Under the pieces are notes generated by a model, which was not told the origin of the DNA, made no database searches, and was given only the letters and a program-made list of their open reading frames with translations. Below are positions 10,674 to 20,773 of a stretch of 64,000 nucleotides of DNA, one piece after another. The number at the start of each line of letters is the position of its first letter. Position 1 is the stretch's first letter. Position numbers and translations under genes: made by a program. Source of the DNA: Branchipolynoe longqiensis (taxonomy: Eukaryota; Annelida; Polychaeta; Phyllodocida; Polynoidae); contig CM059193.1 of NCBI GenBank assembly GCA_030323885.1, forward strand, positions 70,456,997 through 70,520,996, read 5' to 3'.

Positions 10674-11917
10674 GAAGATTTTAATAATTGGGTTTACTTT
10701 TACAGTGCCCGAAATGCAAGCACAACTGTCATGGATGAAGGGGGTGGGGAGGTTATTTGACGCGGTCTCCGAACAGGTTACTGCCGTTGTAATTCGGTCC
10801 GTGCAGCCATCATGTCAGTAAATCTATCGGCGAGGCAATGATAGAGGCTGGTCTTTTTGAGAAATTAAAGAATATATGCTAAAAGAGTTGAATTTAAAGC
10901 GCATTTGCTTTAGTGTCGATATATTATGCTGACTGAAAAGCCAGGGCATGTGTGTCGATGGTGGGTAGGCACAGCCTCATAAAATAGAAAACAGTTTACT
11001 GAGACCCAGCATACACCATCCGGACAATAAGGCTGCACAAAGACTTCCGTCTCCACCGCTAGGAACAGTTCATATGTAAATCGAGGACCCTCGCGATAAA
11101 TGCCGCAAACAGAAATGCCTCCCTGAAAGAATTAAAAACTATTTCAAAATTGCACGTCTATAACCTATGGAGGCTACGCTTTCACTTTATTTATTTTCTT
11201 CTTTTCAATAAAAGTCACAAATTACACTTTAGCTAAAATGTAGGTCGGTGGGCGTGTGCATTCTCCAGATACAGAGACCCCTATATATTGAAGAATTCAA
11301 ACACAGGTGTACTTACTAAACCTGTGTTGCAACATATAAAAGAATACTACGTCAATTTACTAAAAACCTGAACTGAATGAAGCCCATGGGGATCATATAT
11401 GTGGACATGCATGCCAAAATTATTTTGGCACATTTCCACAACAAATATCTCCAAAATTAGCCACTATTAATAAAGGTTGCGTCAAACTAAAACTAAGTGT
11501 TAATAATGATCGACTTAATGTATGTATCAACAAATCACAGCAGGAACTATCCAATTCTCATCTTTCACTCACCACATTACAATGGAACGCCAAAATATCA
11601 AAATCGAAGTTTTAAAAAGTACCTTTAAAATAAATTAAATAAATTAAATGAATGAATAAATAAATTTGCGACTCTAATAATCGGGGCAACGCTAACGATT
11701 GCGATCGATTAAAAAATAATCTTATCCGTAAGAATCTTTTATCGAGTTGGGGAGAAAATTACACTACAGTACAATAAAAAATAATCATGATTTTTTAAAG
11801 CGGCAAATTGTTAGTGAATGGTTACTGGGGAGCTTGTTCCCAGCGCATGTGACGTCATCTCAACGTGTCTCGTAAACCAAGAAAAGGAAAAAAGAAGACC
11901 GGCTTCCTCAAATAAAT
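10674..11917. other. AT-rich intergenic, nothing recognised
   Basis: Contains AAATT/AAAT-rich simple sequence near 11630-11665 and a TGACGTCA palindrome near 11849. No gene is supported. Confidence 0.4.
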
Positions 11918-12290
11918 GGGTCGTTCTAAAACTGTACCACATATTTGGTTTCCACGTTATATTGTTAATGTCATTCTATTTTCTGTGTATGGGGGACATA
12001 GTAAGTCAAATAATTATTGCTGACTCTGTATTAATTATATTCGCAATAGTACATTTAATTTATCCCACAAAATATATATATCCAAAACAAAATATGAAAA
12101 TTTGCATATCAACACGCATCAACTTTTGTTTTGTTTAACTGTAATCAATCAAATCTTGTTTTAATTTACTGTGTGCAAAAATGATACTATGGATGTGTGT
12201 TAAAATTTATGGGTGGATGTTACACGGTTACTTTTAACACCTTTCTCAAGTTATATCAAATAAAAATCAAAATGTAAACAAAACCCATAT
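11918..12290 (+). mobile_element. Partial MITE related to the element at 55332-56003
   Basis: It starts TGGGTCGTTCTAAAAC and continues CACATATTTGGTTTCCA, then ATTGTTAATG, matching the left end and interior of the 55-kb element in the same order. It also shares the later AAAATTTGCATAT and CTGTAATCAATCAAAT regions. The right inverted repeat is not found, so it is truncated or decayed near 12290. Confidence 0.65.
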
Positions 12291-13353
12291 TTAAAGTCTG
12301 AACCAAATGCATTGTAGAAAAGAAAAAGACCCTGCAACAGCTGAGGTAGGATTTAATCACAGCAAATGCAACTGACACATCCTCTCGACTACTGAAGTGT
12401 TTGTTCGCCGCATATCAAGCAGGATTGTATGGCACATTGAACAGTGACAAGGAGCTCTGAAGTGAGGCCAGATGCGGATAAATCTCACCGTTACTAGGAT
12501 CGGTTTACCAATAAAACGTGGGTCATCCCACAAAAACTAAGCAAACCAAACCAAAACACACACACACAGACACGTTTGTACCAGGGCAGAAATACAAATC
12601 CTATTTTTGTGCAACCAAAATCTTAGTTTTCCTCCAGTACTTGAAATATGGAGAAGAAAAAAAAAAAAAAAGCTGTCAGAGAATTATCAATATATATTCC
12701 AAATAAAGTAACTTATTAGACTAGCATTCCAAAGAGCTAATGACATTCATGTTAAGTTTTGTACAAGAAATGTAAGCAAAATCTGACAGGATCATCCACA
12801 AAACACACAAAATTTTCGTAAATCTGACTTTATCCGACAAATGTGAATATCCGACGAAAGTCTGATAACCCGACGCTGTACAAACACTGCACACACAAGT
12901 CATCACAATAAACAATGCCAGCAGAGTAGTTCTAGTAGTGATTCACCTAATCTATATTACATCACTCTTCTACGACTGTCCCCCCCCCCCCATCCCCATA
13001 TTTCATTTAATGTCATGGCCATCTCGACCAACATTCAAGGGACCGTTTGACAACATGCCTCACCAACAACTCACCCCCCCCCCCCCCTCTTCCCCACAGA
13101 TGAGGATTGCCGTTATCAAAAAGAACAAAGATCCTACTTCCGGTAAATATTTCCCCATTCTATGGCAGTGCGATGCAGTGTTCATACATCAGCTGTGGAA
13201 AATTGCCAGAAACACAGGAAATTTCACCTCTACCGTAAGAGTTTCAATTATATCTGAATAAAAGCGCCCCCCCCCCCTCACACAAGCCCATCCCACTGTA
13301 AAGTGGATTTGGGAAGTGAACACAAGTTAGCTCGTTATAGGCAGGGTCCGTTA
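12291..13353. other. Intergenic with C-runs, nothing recognised
   Basis: Contains an A-run (12657-12671) and C-runs (near 12979-12990, 13074-13087 and 13268-13277). No gene is supported. Confidence 0.4.
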
Positions 13354-13592
13354 TTTGTTTGTTTGTTGTTTTACGTCCTACTAACATCTAAGGTCATATC
13401 AGGATGGGTACCGACTTGTGACAGTGTGCACTCATGGCGACTTTATGGGAGACCATGCGCCTGGCTAAGAAGCGACATGTATCAATTTTAAAGTCATTGA
13501 TTTGTGACTCTACCAGGGTTCGAACCCACAAACCCATGGGTTCAGATCCCAAGAGGAGACGGATGCTCAACTCATTCGAACATCCTGACTTT
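13354..13592 (-). mobile_element. SINE family S1 with internal deletion
   Basis: The GTTTGTTTGTTGTTTTACGT tail, the GGTACCGACTTGTGACAGTG body part, and the box B complement (CCAGGGTTCGAACCCAC) are clear. The middle of the body between GACTTTATGG and CGCCTGGCTAAG is deleted. Confidence 0.85.
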
Positions 13593-13785
13593 CGAGGCGA
13601 CGTACGGACCTCGTATAGATGCTGCTGTCACCAGGACATTTTGACAGCTCCCCTCCAACCCGACGCCACACTGATCTGTCAACATCCTACCTATGACATG
13701 GCCACCAGCGGGCGGGGTGCACGGCATCTCTAGCGCTTCTTAGCTCAACTCCGCATTGCATTGCCTGTCTATTAATACTTTGTTC
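13593..13785. other. Intergenic, nothing recognised
   Basis: Moderately GC-rich, short, with no identified feature. Confidence 0.3.
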
Positions 13786-14272
13786 AGGAAGGAAGGAAGG
13801 GGAGGGAAGGAGGGAGGAAGGGGAGGGATGAAGGAAGGAAGGGAGGAAGGGGAGGGATGAAGGAAGGAAGGGAGGAAGGGGAGGGAGGAAGGGGAGGGAT
13901 GAAGGAAGGAAAATGAAGGAGGGAGGGCATGAAGGAAGGATGTAATGGGAGGGAGGAAGGGGAGGGAAGGAAGGAAGGAAGGAGGACGGGATGAAGGAGG
14001 AAGGGAGGGAAAGGGGAGGCAGATGAAGGACCTGCGAAAGGAAGGGAGAGGAGGGAGGAAGGGGGAGGAGGAAGGAAAGGATAGGGAGGAAGGGGATGGA
14101 TCAGGAGGAAGGGAGGGTAGGGGGGAGGGAGGAAGGGGAGGGATGAAGGAAGGAAGAGGAGGGATGAAGGAAGGAAGGAAGGGGAGGGATGAAGGAAGGA
14201 AGGAAGGAAGAGGAGGGAGGAAGGGGAGGGATGAAGGAAGGAAGGAAGAGGAGGGAGGAAGGGGAGGTTTGA
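13786..14272 (+). repeat. GGAAGG/GGGAGGAAGG polypurine minisatellite
   Basis: Nearly 490 bases of purine-rich repeats with a recurring unit close to GGGATGAAGGAAGGAAG. The 207-codon minus frame and 140-codon plus frame are low-complexity artefacts. Confidence 0.96.
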
Positions 14273-14335
14273 AGGCTTTGTTTGTTTGTTTGTTTGTTGT
14301 TGTTGCTTTATTCAGGAAGGGAGGAAGGGAGGAAT

Positions 14336-14632
14336 GGTTTGTTCTTTTACGTCCTAGCAACATCTAAGGTCATATCAGGACGGGTACCGACTTGTGACAG
14401 TGCGCACTCATGGGGACTTTATAGTGCTGTCCCACTGGGAAACCAGGCCGCTGGCACCATGGCCTGGTGTCCCACTCAGTCACATTATACTGACAGTGTC
14501 CTAATAATGTCGAGCGCCTGGCTAGGAAGCGACAAGTATAAATTTTCAAGTCATTGGTTTGACTCGACCAGGGTTCGAACCCACGACCTACCAGAACGGG
14601 ATATGGACACTCTAACTCATTCGGCCATCCCG
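14336..14632 (-). mobile_element. SINE family S1, nearly full length, inside a purine repeat
   Basis: Intact head on the minus strand (CGGGATGGCCGAATGAGTTA with box A-like sequence), box B GTGGGTTCGAACCCTGG, body and AACATC tail. It separates two GGAA/GGGA tracts (13786-14272 and 14641-14764), which suggests insertion into one longer purine array. Confidence 0.9.
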
Positions 14633-14640
14633 TTTGGTTC

Positions 14641-14764
14641 GGGAGGGAGGGAGGGAAGGGAATGGAATGGAAGGGAGGACGGAAGGGAGGACGGAAGGAA
14701 GGAAGGAAGGAAGGAAGGAAGGAAGGAAGGAAGGAAGGAAGGAAGGAAGGAAAGGAAAGGAAAG
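14641..14764 (+). repeat. (GGAA)n microsatellite
   Basis: Pure GGAA units from about 14694, preceded by GGGAGG variants. Confidence 0.96.
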
Positions 14765-15230
14765 GCGCCCGGTTGCCAGAAGGGATTAAACCCCCAGTTC
14801 CCAAAGTGAGCAGCTCGAGGTATTCTAGGCCGCCGCTCCTGGCCTTACTGCTCTCACCTACCACCTCAGTTCAGTACTCACTCCCAGGCCCGGGTATCGA
14901 GTCGGCCCAACCTCCGCGCAAACTACACGTGTACTCCAACCACATATACTATATTCTGACTACGAATGTGCCTAAAATAACTGACCTACTATACTAATAC
15001 GGCCAGTGTTCCAGCTACGATATCTGAGAGGGAACAGTGAGCTAGAGAGAGGAGGAGGAGGAGGGGTCTGATAGCGGCAGTTCTTGGTTGAACGGCCGAG
15101 TTACACAAACAAGCATTCTATTTCTCACGCGCAAAGGAAAAAGTCTTGCCCAAGTCTTGCATTCAGGGAAATTGCAAATTTAAAGGCTTGGAGGTTGTTG
15201 CCATGGCATTTCCCTTTTTGGCAAATCTTA
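14765..15230. other. Intergenic, nothing recognised
   Basis: GC-richer at 14765-14930. A GGAGGA run lies at 15050-15065. No gene is supported. Confidence 0.35.
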
Positions 15231-15231
15231 C

Positions 15232-15259
15232 GGGGGGGGGGGGGGGGGGGGGGGGGGGG
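15232..15259 (+). repeat. Poly-G run (about 28 bases)
   Basis: An uninterrupted G tract, with a second G-run at 15284-15293. The true length may be affected by sequencing slippage. Confidence 0.85.
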
Positions 15260-15308
15260 CCAGATCCAGTTCCGTTCCAGCGAAGGGGGGGGGGCGAGGG
15301 AGTTTTAA

Positions 15309-15542
15309 TACAGTAAACCCTGTCTCTAAAACCAACCAACCAGTCATCACTGACGCTTCTTTAGGGAGCGATCCCCATGAGGCTTAGGGAGTTGTTCCCC
15401 CCTCCCCACCCCCACTGTCGATCATTACAATGGTATTGTATGGGCGACAGTTTGAGACCCAAATAAAGCAATTCATACCGGGATCGATCGATATAGGGGA
15501 GTGGTCGATCTGTGGAGGTGGTCGGTTAGAGAGGCTTTACTA
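15309..15542. mobile_element. pogo/Tigger-type MITE (family P), copy 1
   Basis: It begins TA-CAGTAAACCCTGTCTCTAA and ends GGTCGGTTAGAGAGGCTTTAC-TA. Terminal repeats of the CAGTxxAACC...TTxxACTG kind with a TA duplication are typical of pogo/Tigger elements. The interior word GATCGATCGATATAGGGGAG is shared with the copy at 41164. It is non-coding. Confidence 0.75.
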
Positions 15543-15730
15543 TATATATTTTTACTATACTTTTATTTTCGTTGCTCTTTTCACTTTAAAAAAAAGTATT
15601 TCTTTTGTTTTTTTCCCATCTTTTTCCATGTTGTGCTCATGGTGATGCCGGAGGAATGAACATTGTCTGAGATGAGAATGGTGGGGACTCTGTGAATGGT
15701 GGCTTCACGGCACCTCCATGTTGGAACTAA

Positions 15731-15961
15731 TGGCTGGCGCACACCTCCCGTTTACGATTCGCGCACTAAAACTCACGACTCGACCCGACCCGCTTAAAAC
15801 TGAAAACGGGCCGATTCATTTTTCGAATCGCGAATCGCAATCGTAATCGGCCGGTTTTAGCAATCGCAATCGCTAGGGATTTTGTGTGCGAAACGGGCAC
15901 TTTTAGATCGTATACGGTAGGTGGGTGCGCACAAACGGTAGGTGTGTCATGGACAGGCATT
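15731..15961. mobile_element. Harbinger-like MITE (family H), diverged copy
   Basis: The interior shares long words with the copy at 38194-38454, notably GGGCCGATTCATTTTTCGAAT in inverse sense and ATCGTATACGGTAGGTG. The termini (TGGCTGGCGCACACCTCCCG and the GGTAGGTGTGTCATGGACAG side) are inverted but imperfect. Much of it is self-complementary (TTTTCGAATCGCGAATCG). It is non-coding. Confidence 0.7.
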
Positions 15962-16046
15962 AGGGCGTTTGAGGGCACATACCGACATGTAGCGCCATGA
16001 AGCGGCGATGTGCTACGTGACCAACACACCCATGTAGGACAGCATA

Positions 16047-16164
16047 TAGATTAGTTAGACGAATCTTACCTGGGTATAGATGATGGATAACTATTGTTTT
16101 ACCGAGGTAGAAGCCTCGGTTAGACGTGGGCGAGGGAGAAGGAAGCACATCCGGGTCCAGCAAT
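16047..16164 (-). repeat. DIRS right inverted terminal repeat
   Basis: The inner 32 bases (16133-16164, AGGGAGAAGGAAGCACATCC then GGGTCCAGCAAT) are exactly inverted at 21436-21467. The outer part (16047-16136) diverges from the left terminus but keeps the frame TTTTACC...GCCTC...GG. It is exactly complementary to the first 90 bases of the internal region at 16274-16363. Confidence 0.9.
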
Positions 16165-16273
16165 CTTTACCTACTAATTCAGGATAAAAATGATTCTAAA
16201 AAACAACCTAAGGTCAAGTGACCTCATGCTAAATTGAGTGATTGACTAGACGTGGCAGGGCGTGGTGGGTGGG
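16165..16273 (-). other. DIRS spacer between terminus and internal complementary region
   Basis: 109 bases without coding. It contains the palindrome AGGTCAAGTGACCT (16212-16225), two nuclear-receptor-type half sites inverted with a 2-base spacer. Any regulatory role is speculative. Confidence 0.5.
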
Positions 16274-16408
16274 CCCTCGCCCACGTCTAACCGAGGCTTC
16301 TACCTCGGTAAAACAATAGTTATCCATCATCTATACCCAGGTAAGATTCGTCTAACTAATCTATTTTACCTCGGTATGCCGCCTCTGGCTAGCCGTAGGC
16401 TAGGGAGA
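16274..16408 (-). repeat. DIRS internal complementary region (circle-junction template)
   Basis: Positions 16274-16363 are the exact reverse complement of the right end (16047-16136). Positions 16363-16408 are the exact reverse complement of the left end (21461-21506). The two blocks abut and share only the junction base. In DIRS1 such a region is proposed to template joining of the two ends into a circle. Confidence 0.92.
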
Positions 16409-16549
16409 CCTTTACGTAAAATAATTTTTATCCTGATATTCTTGTTTTGTTATTATTCTTTAGTGATTATGTCTTATGTATGCAACAATGGAAAAGCGAT
16501 TTGTATGGCAAAAAAGAGGAAAAACCAATGTTTTTCTTACCTCTCTCTT

Positions 16550-17659
16550 TCAGTTGGTGAGTAGCCTGTGCGCTATAGGCTGAGGCTTCTCTAGTCGTTT
16601 GTGGTAATGTCTAGCAAACGAAGTAGCGGTTTTCCATCCCGCGTGAGCTAGGATCCGTTTAACGGAGATGCCTAGCAATCTTGCCTTGGACACCATTGCA
16701 CCACGTGTAGAGTGCGATGAGTACCTGTCTGTATTTACTCCCGCCAGTTTTAACACATTCATTGTCCATCGGGCGAGGGTATCCCTGGAAATGGCCTTGT
16801 GTGGCTTAATAAAGCTGACCAATAGCTGTCTTGAGTTTCTTATTAATCTTGTCTTGGATATATAATTTCGTATCGCAGATACGACACATAACTTGCGATC
16901 CTGAGTGAAACTGGACACCCCTATCGTAGAAAGGGGGTCACCTAATCGGTTTGATTTTAATAAAGTTGATAAATCAAACGTGGCCTCTTTACTGTCAATT
17001 TCTAGACCATTCAGCGACAGGGCAACTATAGTTTGGCCTCTGTGTCCAGTGACCAGGAGAAGCAAAACTGCGACTTTGAAACCTAAAAGTTTAACGTCCA
17101 GAAACTTATTTTCTGGCCATTTCTTGAAGAGGTTGAACACTAGAGAAACATCCCAAAACCTATTATATTTGGGTTTAGGCGGATTCCTCTGATAAATTGA
17201 TCGTATGATCCAACAAATAACATGGTGTTTACCCATTGTTTGTCCATTAACCCGCGGTAGGATTATCGACAGAGCACATCTGGCAGCGTTAATAGCGCCA
17301 TATCCTAGGCCTTCGTCCTCTAGGTAACGTAGGAAGAGTCCTACCTGGGATACTGTGGGAGTCATTGGCTTGACTTTCTTAAGCAGGCAATAAATACCCC
17401 ATTTCTTTAAATACGTAGTATACATTTTCACCGTTCCTTTTCTCCACGCATCATCAACCAAACGCTGTTGTGTAATTTTGTCTAAGCCAAACTGTTCTAA
17501 ATATTTATTTAAAAAAGGAATGCCACTAACGGAGTTGTCGACACGTTTCCGTGGCGTTCTAGTGGTCCCTGATGTTTGAGGTTTCCTCGGAATCTTGGGA
17601 AGCGAAGGCTGCTTTTGGCTGTGGCTAGTAACGTCGGTAGCCACGGTTGCGTGTGCCAC
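16550..17659 (-). CDS. DIRS tyrosine recombinase (integrase-type)
   Basis: A 369-codon open frame. It would integrate and excise the circular element DNA by phage-integrase chemistry. All catalytic positions are present, counted from the start of the frame: Arg207 (in TGHRGQ), His316-x-x-Arg319 (HSTR), His339/Trp342 (HAGW) and Tyr352 (in RHYHKRL). An N-terminal SAM-like DNA-binding region spans about residues 48-160. The frame opens with GTG rather than ATG, and its first in-frame ATG lies about 78 codons in. It overlaps the 3' end of the RT frame by 151 bases in another phase, so expression probably needs frameshifting, reinitiation or splicing. The tail PIAHRLLTN looks like a natural C-terminus. 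Recombinase identity is secure. Confidence 0.92.
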   Translation of the reverse strand: MAHATVATDVTSHSQKQPSLPKIPRKPQTSGTTRTPRKRVDNSVSGIPFLNKYLEQFGLDKITQQRLVDDAWRKGTVKMYTTYLKKWGIYCLLKKVKPMTPTVSQVGLFLRYLEDEGLGYGAINAARCALSIILPRVNGQTMGKHHVICWIIRSIYQRNPPKPKYNRFWDVSLVFNLFKKWPENKFLDVKLLGFKVAVLLLLVTGHRGQTIVALSLNGLEIDSKEATFDLSTLLKSNRLGDPLSTIGVSSFTQDRKLCVVSAIRNYISKTRLIRNSRQLLVSFIKPHKAISRDTLARWTMNVLKLAGVNTDRYSSHSTRGAMVSKARLLGISVKRILAHAGWKTATSFARHYHKRLEKPQPIAHRLLTN

Positions 17660-19398
17660 TCGGGGACGATGAGTATGGCGTGTGTCCCCTCCATTTGAAT
17701 CTTTCTGGCGACTTTGCTAATGATAGTAAAGGGGGGGAAAATGTAAAAGAAATGATGTCGCCACTTTAGGGAGAAGGCATCAATGTGCCAAGCATTGGGT
17801 TCCGGGTGCCACGAAACATATTTTGGAATTTTAAAGTTATTACGCGAAGCGAACAAATCGATCTGAGGTGAACCCCATGTGTGACAAATGTGTTTGAAAA
17901 TGGATGGATTAAGTGACCACTCTAAGTGATCATGGAACTGGCGACTCATCTTGTCAGCTAGACAATTTTGTGTGCCTGGAATGTGATTAACAGTTAACCA
18001 GACATCAAAGGTTTGAGCCCAGTTCCAAATGAGAAGTGCCATTGCATTACATTTAATCGATTTTGTACCTCCCATATTTCTGACATAAGCCATAGCTGTG
18101 GTGTTATCCGTGAGGATACGTACATTATTTTTGGGTATTTTTACTAGACTGGTTAATCCCAAGTAAATGGCCCTTAGTTCTAGAACGTTAATATGATCGG
18201 GGAGTTCCGATTCTAGCCATCTTCCTCCCGTTGCTACATCATTTTGATGTGCTCCCCACCCTTGGAGAGACGCGTCAGTGGTAACGGTAGTGTCAGGCTC
18301 TCCCATTCTAATGGGATTGGGGGAATGGTCAAAGTGGTTTAGCCACCAATCAATGTCGGCTAGGCCGTTCTCCGAAATAAACATGGTCTTTTCAAAGTTT
18401 CCCTTTGCGCGGGCCAGCGCCAAATTTTTATCAATTTCGAGGGATTTTATGTGTGCCGCTCCGTATAGAATAGCGGGACTATACGAAACCATGACCCCGA
18501 TAAGGACCGCGACCTGTCTAATCTTTGGCCTAGAAGTGTCTAACAGCTGTATCGCTGTGCGGTAAAGCTTATCTTTCTTTTGGCGTGTAAGCGAAACGGT
18601 CATAGCCGTGGTGTTCAGAATGAACCCGAGACACTTAAGCTCCTGAGTAGGAGAAAAAACCGATTTCTTGTTATGTATGAAGAAACCCAATTTGGTGAAA
18701 ATGTTGCATAAATCTTTAACAGCGAGTTCACATTGCGTGAAAGATTGGCCCATAATAAAAGAATCATCTATGTATGGAAACATACAATGCCCCAATTTTG
18801 CCATGTGTGCAAAAATTGGTTTCAACAACTTAGTAAACAGACGCGGTGCGCAGGCCAAACCATTAGGTAAACATGTAAATTCAAAAAGTTGGCCATTCCA
18901 GAGAAAACGTAGGTATTTCCGATCTGTCTGGTGAATAGGAACGGTGTAGTACGCATCCCTTAAATCAACACTCGCTAGCCAACACCCTGGGGTAATTAAA
19001 TCACGAGCTGTTTCTAAAGAAAACATTTTGAAATGTTTGTATTCAATGATTTCATTCAACTGAGTTAAATCTAAAATCATTCGGATTGAACCATCAGGTT
19101 TAGGAGTAGAGAAGATATTGGAAATATATTCCCCTTCAGTATGTTCAACTCTGTTGACAATGCCCTTAGACTCAAACAGTAGAACCTGGTGATCTAGCTG
19201 AGATTTTTCTAGTGAATTAAACTGATACGGAAAAGGCGCTCTCTTTTGTATAGGCAATTGTGTGAAAGGGATGTGAATGCCTTTAACAATATTCAGGACC
19301 TCTGGATTAGTGGTTAACTGTTGCCATTGATGTAAACAATTAGAAACATTCCCTGCTTGAAAAAGGCTTACTTCAGTTTGAGTTTCCTCCGTGACCAT
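17509..19398 (-). CDS. DIRS reverse transcriptase / RNase H polyprotein with Dam-like tail
   Basis: Counting from the open frame's first codon at 19419 (GTG), motifs are VDLRDAYYTV (151-160, RT motif A), FTCLPNGLACAPRLF (181-195, motif B) and YIDD (216-219, catalytic). RNase H residues are Asp382 (TTDAS), Glu414 (VLELRA), Asp438 (LTDNT) and Asp489 (CLADKMSR). After RNase H, residues 517-596 hold DLFASRNNFKIP, DAFSLKW, IFPPF and LIVPEW, a layout like phage-type Dam adenine methyltransferases described in DIRS elements, though the expected (D/N)PPY/F reads FPPF. The protein would copy the element RNA into DNA. The first ATG (19398) is 39 bases downstream of the gag stop, so I chose it as the start. 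The frame is intact. Confidence 0.93.
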   Translation of the reverse strand: MVTEETQTEVSLFQAGNVSNCLHQWQQLTTNPEVLNIVKGIHIPFTQLPIQKRAPFPYQFNSLEKSQLDHQVLLFESKGIVNRVEHTEGEYISNIFSTPKPDGSIRMILDLTQLNEIIEYKHFKMFSLETARDLITPGCWLASVDLRDAYYTVPIHQTDRKYLRFLWNGQLFEFTCLPNGLACAPRLFTKLLKPIFAHMAKLGHCMFPYIDDSFIMGQSFTQCELAVKDLCNIFTKLGFFIHNKKSVFSPTQELKCLGFILNTTAMTVSLTRQKKDKLYRTAIQLLDTSRPKIRQVAVLIGVMVSYSPAILYGAAHIKSLEIDKNLALARAKGNFEKTMFISENGLADIDWWLNHFDHSPNPIRMGEPDTTVTTDASLQGWGAHQNDVATGGRWLESELPDHINVLELRAIYLGLTSLVKIPKNNVRILTDNTTAMAYVRNMGGTKSIKCNAMALLIWNWAQTFDVWLTVNHIPGTQNCLADKMSRQFHDHLEWSLNPSIFKHICHTWGSPQIDLFASRNNFKIPKYVSWHPEPNAWHIDAFSLKWRHHFFYIFPPFTIISKVARKIQMEGTHAILIVPEWHTQPWLPTLLATAKSSLRFPRFRGNLKHQGPLERHGNVSTTPLVAFLF

Positions 19399-19436
19399 TG
19401 TAGGGTCAGGAGGCTGCACTGTTTGTGTGGAAATCT

Positions 19437-20773
19437 CTACTTGTTCCCTTGTTTCGGGAACTGGGGCTTGGGAACGAAATCCCTCTTGTAGCCGCGGTTG
19501 TCGTTCCAGTTTGAGGCCGGCCTGTCGCCTCGGCCCCTTCCTCGCTGGTTGAACTGGAAGGACGGTCCGCCCCTGAACGGCCTTCCTCCTCTGCGGAATC
19601 GAAAATCCGTCCTAGACTTTCTGAACCCTGCTGGGTTTTGGAAGCGACGACTCTTTGCTTCAGTGTTTTTAGCACTCTTGTAGTCGACCTCTACCTGTTT
19701 GTACAGGTAAGCTAGCTGACCCCCAAACATCTTGGATTTATCTAGCGGTTTGCTCTTGATAGGGGTAGGTCCGGAATACACGGTGTATTCCTTACCATCA
19801 TGGTCCGTTACCTTGTTCGAGCGGGCAACCTCTTTTCCGGCATCTGTGGTGACCGATTTGAAAACGTTTTCAAATCTCCGATGGGTCATGTAGTTACTAG
19901 CGGCTGCTAACAAAGCTATGCCCCGGTCCATAACCCGCGCCAAAGACGAGAACTTGTTCTCTGTCTGCATCCTGTTAGCCACAGGGATAACAGACGTCAA
20001 GGCACCCAAAACTGCCTTATGGATCAGGCAGAGGGAAGTTTCATAACGACGGCGTTCGTCGGAAAGATGAATGCCGGAATCCATCTCTTTGAAAACCGAA
20101 GCAGGAATGCCCTTAACTCCTGAAATCTGCTCAGTCAACTTGTTGATGACTTCGATCGGTTTAAACGTAGTGAAATGGCTATTCACCGTTTTGCGCATCA
20201 TGGTAGTGGTGCGCACTTTCTGAGCTTTCTTTTTGACAATTTTCTTGCCAGCTTTAACGCCTATTTTGGCGTAGACACCCGCTCGTTCCGTGTCGGAATC
20301 CGACTCGGTGGAAGAAGAGTCGGACGACGAGTCTGAAGAAGAGTCCTTCTTCTTCTTCTTCTTCTTCTTTTTGGACTTTTTGGAGCGCTTAGAGTTCGCT
20401 TTCTTTGTGAACTCGTCACCAGAACTGCTCACTGGGCGGCGTTTCTTGCCCCGCGCTTTCGGTTTCGGAACCTCAGGTGCCGAAAGCGTGTCCTCTTCGT
20501 CCTCAGAAAAGTCTTCCCAATCCTCATCAGGGATTTGGGAAGGAACTGGAAATTCTGCGCCTGGAAGAAAAGGCGCAATCTCTCCTCCATCAATCAGCCA
20601 CGCCCCATTTTCGCCTCCCACCCCACTGGTTGAGGGGCGTGATCACTGTCTTGATCCGAGGCATGAGCCCCAGGATGTGGGGACGGCGGAGCCGTAGCCG
20701 GTGGAGACGAATCGTAATCCGTCGGGGGGACCCCCACCGCTGCAGCGGGCGGCTTATTCCGGCGAGTGGCCAT
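19437..20773 (-). CDS. DIRS gag-like protein, 5' part in a different frame
   Basis: The long frame (20621-19437) has an acidic stretch (about residues 32-44), a Lys-run (about 80-92), a Ser/Asp-rich stretch (93-110), a helical central region (about 140-320) and an RGG/RG-rich C-terminus (about 340-382). It would bind RNA and form particles. It opens with GTG and has an upstream stop, with no ATG until about codon 141. A 58-codon frame with a good ATG at 20773 (MATRRNKPP) runs into the same place and stops just past it. The switch falls in a G/A-rich run at about 20600-20630, consistent with a one-base loss in this copy or with frameshifting. A -1 site of the classical heptamer type is not obvious. 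No CCHC zinc knuckle is seen. Confidence 0.8.

Noticed and set aside
13740..14363. 207-codon Pro/Ser/Leu frame on minus and matching Glu/Gly/Lys frame on plus
   Set aside because: Translation of a GGAA/GGGA polypurine repeat; open in several phases because the repeat lacks stops.
14282..14809. 175-codon plus frame
   Set aside because: Runs through a minus-strand SINE and a GGAA repeat.
16262..16564. 100-codon plus frame
   Set aside because: Crosses the DIRS internal complementary region on the antisense strand.
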